Source of the DNA: Orbilia blumenaviensis
Taxonomy: Eukaryota > Ascomycota > Orbiliomycetes > Orbiliales > Orbiliaceae
Assembly (NCBI GenBank): GCA_036872755.1
Contig: JAVHNS010000020.1
Span: 1 to 64,000, forward strand
DNA length: 64,000 bases
Reading direction: 5' to 3'
The position numbers and the translations under genes were made by a program. How positions within the stretch are numbered: position 1 is the stretch's first letter; the number at the start of each line of letters is the position of its first letter. Below are positions 57,052-64,000 of this stretch, piece by piece. The notes below the pieces were generated by a model. That model was not told the DNA's origin. It was given only the letters and a program-made list of their open reading frames with translations, and made no database searches.

Positions 57052-58771
57052 TCACTTAGGATAATTTGCAGGATTGAAGATATCTTCCTCAGGAGTGGCC
57101 TCATTGTTGTAGTGGGGATCGTGTTCAGCCTCTGCAATTTCCAACTGACGCATCAAAGAATCAAAGGGCTCTTCGTATCTAATGGAAAGAAAAGATGGAC
57201 CTCCGATATTTTCCCAATCCGCGTCATGAACTTTGGTAAGGGGCGTATTTTCGTCGTGCTCGATTCCCTTAATATCGAAAACACCGCACTCTGCGAGCTT
57301 GTCACAAGCTTCCTCAATTTTTTGGTACTGACTATACTGGATAGTATAGGGAATATTCTGGGTGGCCATGAGAGCCAACTCTCTTGCTTTGCCGTTGTTC
57401 TGAGTCTCAACCCACTTAAAGCGAGTCGGCCATCCGAGGGTACCGAACTCCCTGAAAGACTTCTTCAAAGTCCTGGCCCAGATCTCTCGGAACTCAGGTC
57501 GGTCGGAATCCTTGTCCAGAAGGAGTGTTTCCAACAAACTAAAAGCAACAGTGTGAGTGAGATGGATTGTGACGCTCTTGACCTTTCGCATCATACCACG
57601 AAGTTCAACCATCTTTTTAAGTTGTCGAAAGAATGTGATAACGGCGAGGACATCTCCAAGGGGCTCAAGGCGGATGCGACTTTCATCTTCCCAGAACCAA
57701 TGCTTGCTCACATTAAATGCGCTGTTGTCGCTGAAATAAACACCACAGCCAAAATGTTGCTTCACACCACACGGAGCGCCTGAAGAACCATCGGCGTAAG
57801 CCATCTCGGTATCCTCGCCAAGTGGAACGTAGTATTGTGACGAGACCCACACTTGAAGTGATCCATCCTGAAGATACAATCCAATTGGGTTTTCGTGGAG
57901 AATAGGAATGGCACGAATCCCTTCGGAATATGCTATACCCGCGGCGAAGTCGTGAGGGGTAAAGACGGCCATAACTTCGTCACGAACACCCTTATTCCAG
58001 GGAAACAACTCTTTGACAATCAAAACTTGAACCCAGTGGGTTTTTTTGATGTCATGTGGTAGACAAAAGGGTATCATTGAGATACCAATTGCTTGCATAC
58101 TGCCCTCCTGGTTGATATTGAACAAACGTGACTTGGTAAAGACTTCAAGGACATAGAGAGGAGAATCTTTATTGAACCTGACAACCGAACGGTTGTCATA
58201 GTCCAATATACCGTATTCGGTAGGGATGCTTCGACGAGAAGTTGGAGTAGTTGGTGAAAAATACTCTTCATAGAAGGACTCCCGGACGAGCGAGATGTTC
58301 AAGTCTTCGCAAAAGATGGCAGGAAAAGGCTTTGGGCTGCCCGGTATAGCAACCATTAATCTGGATATCAAATATACAAAAAGGTTGTTAGTCGCATACT
58401 TGTACCAAAATGCAACGAACATCGACTGATGACATAGGTATTAATATCAATATCAGCAATATATTTACTTACGGGTCTTGGTCTCTCAAGGTATTAGTCA
58501 TACCCTTGGGGGGAGCGAACAGGAGGCCGAGCATGAGGTTGAGATCACTATCATTCATCACATACGGTATCCGTTGCATTGCTCGTGCGCCGATCTCCGA
58601 CACACCAAGGAATGGACGGGAATCATCCGTTGACGATTTATCTTCACCCTCGCCCTCTTTATCCTTATCAAGAGGGGCTGGTGGTGGAACTAGTCGTTGC
58701 TGGAGAGGATAGCGGATAGGCTCAGAAAGGCAACGTCGGAACGAGTGGGGTTCCTTGATTTCTTGTGCCAT
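57052..58771 (-). CDS. paralog B of the convergent pair, possible RNase H-like core
   Basis: Two exons, 58771-58473 and 58360-57052, are joined by a 112-bp intron (GTAAGT donor, CCAG acceptor, phase 2), giving 535 aa. Exon 2 is 1309 nt, the same length as exon 2 of paralog A. The protein starts MAQEIKEPHSFRRCL, has a Pro/Lys/Asp-rich N-terminus, then the shared blocks described under paralog A. The segment AYADGSSGAPCGVKQHFGCGVYFSDNSAFN looks like the first strands of an RNase H fold, with one possible metal-binding Asp. I do not see the other catalytic acids in place. The C-terminus is acidic (EAEHDPHYNNEATPEEDIFN). It probably arose from the same duplication as A, now tail to tail. Confidence 0.82.
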
Positions 58772-59253
58772 CTTGGGGGATAAAGAGGAAGGGGAATGGA
58801 CAGGCTTAGAGGATACGGTTTAATAGGAGGAGGAGAAGATCAAATCTTCAATGTCCACTGGAGCTGGGAGATGGGTATCAAGTAGCTCAGGAAGTTCGTA
58901 GATGGTTGATGATGGGTGGAAAAGGTGATGGAAAATAAACCAAGAGGTGGTTGAGAGGCGCCCCCCAAGACTAAGTAAGTCCTCCTCATTATAGCTAGGG
59001 TCATTTTGTGTCTATTCACTGACGCTCTCGTTCTCGATTGCATATTATCAGAGGGAAGCGTGTTGATACGTTGCATCGTCATGGCGCCCAAGGAGGCGCT
59101 CAGCTACCGTTATTGTAAGGCTTTATAGGTAGGCAGCCATAGGGTAAGGAAATTGTATATCTACATGGCACCTAACTCCGCATGGGCGCACTTGAGAGTA
59201 TAGCGAAAAGAAGTGGCTGAACTGATAAACCTATGAAGAGGTTCTAGGAAATA
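58772..59253. other. intergenic region
   Basis: 482 bp holding the promoter of paralog B and the 3' flank of the GPI-protein gene. No ORF supported. Confidence 0.5.
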
Positions 59254-60450
59254 TTATATCAGGGTTAGCATTGCTGCTAGAAGAACTGAGAGCATTAACA
59301 CTCCTCTGCTGAGAGCTGGCCGAAAGGTATGTGGGCTACTAGACTTCCACTGGGGGAGGGCATCCGCCGATTCATTGTACCCTGTTATTGGTTTGCTGGC
59401 ACTAACGTTGAGTGCTCCTTGAAACGTAACTTGGAAATCCCCGCTGGCATTCCAATATGCTTCTGTGGTGAAGCTTGACCGTCCCATGATGAATGGTTCC
59501 CAGCCAGCGGGGGGGTCGTTAAAGATAATTCCACCGCTATTATAACAAGGCCACTCTGGTTGCGCGCCGCCGACTAGGCTTTGGAACCTTCCGTTTAAGA
59601 ACTTGAAGTTGACGACGTCTGTTCCCACGCCGGTGATACTTGCACTCATGTCCGATACATTCGGTTGCAGCCAGATGGTTAGCAGTGCACCGTTTGACGA
59701 TTCATTCCGACCTCGAGGGAAGTAAATGGCGCCCACATCTTGGGAACTCTCAGTGTGAAAGCCAGTCGTGCACACATCTTCCAATGGAACCCAGTTGTTG
59801 GTCGCGGGTGCCCCGTAATTGTTTGGAGGCGTATATACGAATTCCGTATTTATATTCACACTTGTGATATTACCGGTTACATTTCGTACAGGTAGGATAT
59901 CAGTGGTCCATGATTTCTCCCGGCTTGTGGCATGGTTTCCAATCGTGCCGTTAGGATATGTTATGCGGACGTCAGGGTACCCGAGGCTTGCAAGGCTGAA
60001 AACTTCTCGGAGGGGAGCGATATATCCATTGTACCCTCGGTCCCATGGGGCGAAGGCCCGCAGTTCCCAGAAGAGGAAATCGAGGATACCATTTGCAGTG
60101 GTCGCTCCAATGTTCATTATCGCATCATAAGTGAATGTATGATACTGGTTATCTGCGCTTATACAGGCTGATGAAGTAGTTGGGTCTACTGGAGACCTTG
60201 AGAGACGGTACTTAAAAGTGAGCTGGCCATTATAGTACCCAGAGTATGTTGGACCGATGTATAACTCTTGTTGTTGGTTCGCTCGACTATCGAGGCATTT
60301 GGAAGTATCGCCATTACCGCTGGAGGTCCCACCGCCATCCCCACCGCCCCCTTCATCGCCTCCATCGCCACCTCCACCTCCACCTCGGCGGGCGCCTGTA
60401 AAAGGTATGAGTATGAGAAGAGTCAAGGAGACAAGCCTCGTTATGTGCAT
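59254..60450 (-). CDS. GPI-anchored glycine-rich cell-surface protein
   Basis: Single exon, 398 aa. The signal peptide is MHITRLVSLTLLILIPFTGA. A Gly/Asp-rich low-complexity stretch (~21-48) follows, then a beta-rich ectodomain (~50-365) with several N-glycosylation sequons (NGT, NVT, NIT, NES, NVS, NAS). The hydrophobic C-terminus (RGVLMLSVLLAAMLTLI) after a Ser-rich segment fits a GPI-attachment signal. It is probably a cell-wall or plasma-membrane surface protein. I do not recognise the ectodomain. The GGDGG repeats vary in codon use little enough to be slippage-prone. Confidence 0.78.
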   Translation of the reverse strand: MHITRLVSLTLLILIPFTGARRGGGGGGDGGDEGGGGDGGGTSSGNGDTSKCLDSRANQQQELYIGPTYSGYYNGQLTFKYRLSRSPVDPTTSSACISADNQYHTFTYDAIMNIGATTANGILDFLFWELRAFAPWDRGYNGYIAPLREVFSLASLGYPDVRITYPNGTIGNHATSREKSWTTDILPVRNVTGNITSVNINTEFVYTPPNNYGAPATNNWVPLEDVCTTGFHTESSQDVGAIYFPRGRNESSNGALLTIWLQPNVSDMSASITGVGTDVVNFKFLNGRFQSLVGGAQPEWPCYNSGGIIFNDPPAGWEPFIMGRSSFTTEAYWNASGDFQVTFQGALNVSASKPITGYNESADALPQWKSSSPHTFRPALSRGVLMLSVLLAAMLTLI

Positions 60451-63400
60451 GCTTGCTAGCTAATTCTAGCAAATGATATACTGATACTTCTTGCCGCCAT
60501 AAACCTAGAATCGGTAAGGGCAGATACCAAGACGCCTGCAAAATTGTTTTTTGAAATATCGATGTGATGAAGCTGTCATCGACGGGTGGCTTGCGTGCAA
60601 ACAGCCATCTTGCGCGCTTGGAGGCAAACTGGAGATATCGCGATTTGCATATTCCATAACGTTAGGCCGTTAACCCATGGAAAGGGGCCCGCCTAGGGAG
60701 TGACGTTTAAACGTTTGCTGTGTTTGTGTGTCAATTCGAACAGTCGCTGATAGCAAGCATCCTTATCGACAGGGAACCCCTGCGAAACTTGTAAGGAAAC
60801 AGGTGGATGACCCTGAACTTGGCGCTATATCTCTTGTGGGGTTCTAATCGATCATCCATTTTTGTCAACGAAAAATCGATTGCTCAGGCGCTGTACGTAC
60901 AGATTTATGAAAATTGCAATATTACAGTATATTGGCAGTGGTGTTCTAAATTTCACACGAAACTTATGTTGTTGGCCATATATTCTAAAGTGGATGCTCA
61001 AGCATTCACTGTTCTCCAGAGCTACCAAGCTTAGACTCGTCTGAACTAGTCAAACCCAAACGTCAATGCATTATGATCGTCGGCCTAGCGAATCAAGCTA
61101 GGCTTCAGGCAAACCAGGTTACGAGACCATATAAGCATCTGCGAACCGGGTTTTCGGACGAAGGTTCCTACTTTTAAACGATATAAAATACAGGAAGAAA
61201 CTATCGAAGTGACGGGGGGCACCAAATTTCACGATATTATCAGCCGGCCCTTCGTGCATGTCCGGCTCATTCCGTTGGATTAACCACCCTGCTTCATTAT
61301 ATATATATATATATATATAATGCCGTACATACCCACCGCATCTGCACGCGAGGAGCTGAGCTCTCATATAACCATCTACGCTATAGTACTATATAAAGTT
61401 AGCTTACGCATTAAATAATACTGTATCTGGTATATTTTGGTATTACCCCAACTCGAATAAACTAAAGTCTACTTCTAAATAAAACTGCCTTTATGGTGTC
61501 GACTATTCGCTTTGTGGAGCAGAGTGACCCCCAAGTCGCAGGGTCGAATACGAGATTTTGGCAATACCCAACAAGTTGGAGATCAAAGCGCTATAATGCA
61601 TATTAATTCATCGTTATCGAACCCCACCGCGACACAAATCTGCGCTTTATTATCTTAGCAGAATATTTATGAGCAATGTTTATATAGCAGCAATCGGGTA
61701 TAAATAAAAGGGATAAAACATGTGGAATGCAAGATTCTACGGAAATGATATTTGTTAACATGTTGTGGGAAAGACAAGTACGTCAATGTTGTTCCGGAGT
61801 ATCCCATGGCCATGGTAATTCAAAGAGCACAGATCGCAAATTTGAGGTTGGAACTGTCCTAAATGTGATATACCAACAAGCTTGCCTCAAATTTTGCGCT
61901 GTGACTCCCAAGAATCATAGAGTGACATCACAACCGGTTTCGGGCTCCCGCATACTTTGTGATTTTCCCATAATACATACGTAGGATTGATCGAATGATA
62001 GTGTTGGCTTATTCGAACTCTTCGCGAACCCATCCTAAAGGATCAACTACATGATGTGCGCACTGCATTTCGTTATGCCAAAAGTCTCGTCACTCCACTT
62101 TTACAATTCCACGTGCAAATAAAAACAATTTTGCCTCATGTCGCTGAAACTTCTGTATTGAGGCTGAAACCCCTCAATTGGGACCCAATCGGCTTCAAGG
62201 TGTAGTGACATTGGCGAAGAGTGCCACCAGGCTAAGGGCCAACATTGTGGTAACATCAATTAGCCTTGGACGTTTGGACTGAGCTCGTCGATCATCACGC
62301 CGCATAGAATGATATTAGCTATTAGTAATTTTTGAACTTTCAAAGGATATACGAACAAATTTGCAAAGTTCCCCTCGAAGACGAATCTAAGGAAGGCTCC
62401 GTAATTAGACTCGAGCCTAGACCATGGCCACTATCGGAGCTTTTTTTGTTTATTTTTGAGGATGACCCGCCGGCCGCCCGCTGCGAGCTGGCGCACGATG
62501 TGCACAGCTGACGAGGGTCTGAGAACTCTGATGCTTCTCAGGGGCCAGTTTTTTCTGGGCTTCAGAGGCAAACAATGACAAAAATAGTCAATCTGGTCCG
62601 TAGACTGCCAACACTCCCCTTTTTGGAAGCATCTGAGGCATCACAAGGGCACAGTCTCCCCGGGTCAGCCCTTGCCGCGTCCGCAAAATCCTGCCCAAAA
62701 AAAAAATTGAAATTTTTTTGTCGGCGGGTGTGCAGGGAAGGCAATCTTGTTCAATTGATGCAGGGGCATTGAAAGATTGCAAAAGGGCGGCCAGCACACT
62801 TTACAGATCTTCAGCTTGCTTAGTATGAAAGCCTCTTGCTTTGAACGTTGTTAGCACAAATATTGCAAATCGATCACTAGGCCAAGGCCTCTCCGCCACA
62901 ACATGTACCAAATATCAAATAGGGAAGCAACGGCATGATTGCCTGTGATATCTCAGGAAGTTAGTCCTTCGTTATATTAGTACGGCGTTTTATTGCAATC
63001 TCTCGATAGTGTTCACCACAAACTTGATCTTTAGTGCGGAGGTGACAGTTAGCGTGGTGGCTCGCCAAAGCTCCACAACAGCTCGCCGCTAGGCCTGTTC
63101 CTGGACTCTGCATATCCTTGACAAGCGGAACCCGGTTGAGATGGCGTGGCTACTGGCCGCGACAGTGCACAGGCAGCAGAGGCACAAGGGCTTTCTTCGA
63201 TCAAGATATTAATCCAGGCCGCCTTATACTCATGCTCACCATTGATTTTGACTTTGTTACCTCTCCTTACTTACAGAGTACTTACAGATGCAAGAAGTCA
63301 CTCCACCCTAACTTCCTTTTTTAGAGCATTTGGTTTTTCTTCCCTTCTTTCCGTTCCTTTTCAATGCTGGCATCAGTTGGTATATTCGATGGTTGATTCT

Positions 63401-64000
63401 CACCGTTGTCGCTGGCTGTGCTTGCCTGTGTAACTTGAACCTGCTTCAGCTGCGGCTCCTCACTGGTACTTGGCTTACCTGGGTCAACCCGCAGTGCAGC
63501 CCTTCTCTACATACCCTTGTGCCCGTTCGTCCTTTTTTTTGTCCACTATTGCGCTTTTATAACCTTTGATCCTTTCCTCAGGAATCCCGCAGGCTCGATC
63601 GCACGCAGATTCGTTCGTTTCCTTTTTCTATATCAAAATTCTATAACTGCCGCTCCCGACGGATCAATAGCGGCTGCGGTGAATAATCCAATTGGAAGCC
63701 TCGCCAGACCCCATTTTTAAGACCGGCCACTGCAGTCGACGTCGGCCTGAACGACAAAAACCTGTTGCCTTTGGTAGTGGTTCTTAGGGGCGCCTGTGGT
63801 CATCTATTCGTTACGACGACATCCAACATTCGATATTAACAGGAGGTACTTGATCAACCCATTGTTAGCACGGGTTGGGGCACTGTGCATAGCATCAACG
63901 ACTTGGACGACAAGACAGGAGTATAACGATAACGTACACCAACGAGGAGTGCCTGGGGTGGTCCTCTATCCAACAATATAAACAAGTATTGGTCATCCTG
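60451..64000. other. 3.5 kb without a supportable gene
   Basis: Balanced composition, but only short unlinked frames. It holds a TA microsatellite (about 61297-61319), a short inverted repeat CTGAGAA/TTCTCAG (62519-62541) and a poly-A/poly-T foldback near 62695-62730. T/C-rich stretches occupy 63300-63720. Decayed repeats or long regulatory DNA are possible. Confidence 0.5.
61297..61319. repeat. TA dinucleotide microsatellite
   Basis: About eleven TA units. It is simple sequence in the gene-free right end. Confidence 0.8.

Noticed and set aside
62560..62800. Overlapping 60-69 aa frames near a poly-A/T foldback
   Set aside because: Short frames on both strands of one repeat-like segment; no gene model can be built.
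1..64000. CRISPR arrays, operons, bacterial-type promoters
   Set aside because: No regularly spaced repeats of that kind; introns, RIP and gene families show a fungal nuclear sequence.

Overview
The window is nuclear DNA of a filamentous ascomycete (Pezizomycotina). Genes carry short 57-87 bp introns with GTAAGT/GTATGT-like donors and CAG/TAG acceptors. Two large blocks are A+T-rich and scarred by repeat-induced point mutation (RIP). The gene families are typical of Pezizomycotina: PNP-type NLR-like proteins, PigL_N/ankyrin proteins, Hsp70-12-like proteins, DUF7029/DUF7223 secreted proteins and a Fat1 acyl-CoA synthetase. I cannot fix the class or species from sequence alone.

Layout. Positions 1-8089 and 17290-21660 are A+T-rich RIP deserts. 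An intact Ty3/Gypsy chromovirus (8095-17284, minus strand, 558-bp LTRs identical by eye, 5-bp target duplication CTAAT) sits between them. It encodes a Gag with an unusual cysteine-rich tail and a Pol with protease, RT, RNase H, integrase and chromodomain. Gag and Pol are joined by a clear -1 frameshift heptamer. The element also carries a spliced accessory gene on the opposite strand. Positions 1-3066 hold a RIP-destroyed copy of the same element in the opposite orientation. It can be aligned base by base to the intact copy, including pol end, polypurine tract and 3' LTR.

From about 21.7 kb the composition becomes normal and gene-rich: a CorA-like membrane protein (23.3-24.9 kb, minus); a nucleoside-phosphorylase-like domain fused to a fucose-lectin-type beta-propeller (25.6-28.0 kb, plus); a 1536-aa coiled-coil protein (28.4-33.1 kb, minus); an Hsp70-like ATPase with nine exons (34.4-36.9 kb, plus); a DUF7029/DUF7223 secreted protein (37.2-40.7 kb, minus); an unknown secreted protein (43.5-44.8 kb, plus); a Fat1-type acyl-CoA synthetase (45.9-48.0 kb, minus); a PigL_N-ankyrin protein (49.2-52.1 kb, minus); a tail-to-tail pair of paralogous genes with a possible RNase H-like core (53.9-55.6 kb plus and 57.1-58.8 kb minus); and a GPI-anchored glycine-rich protein (59.3-60.5 kb, minus). 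The last 3.5 kb has no gene I can support.

Two related Pol III-type genes (45203-45402 plus, 52787-53009 minus) have tRNA-like acceptor, D and T arms, A and B boxes and oligo-T terminators, but 137-159 nt where the 7-nt anticodon loop should be. The PNP-lectin, PigL_N-ankyrin, coiled-coil, CorA-like and Hsp70-like genes together look like a variable non-self-recognition or stress neighbourhood beside a transposon desert. That reading is inference.
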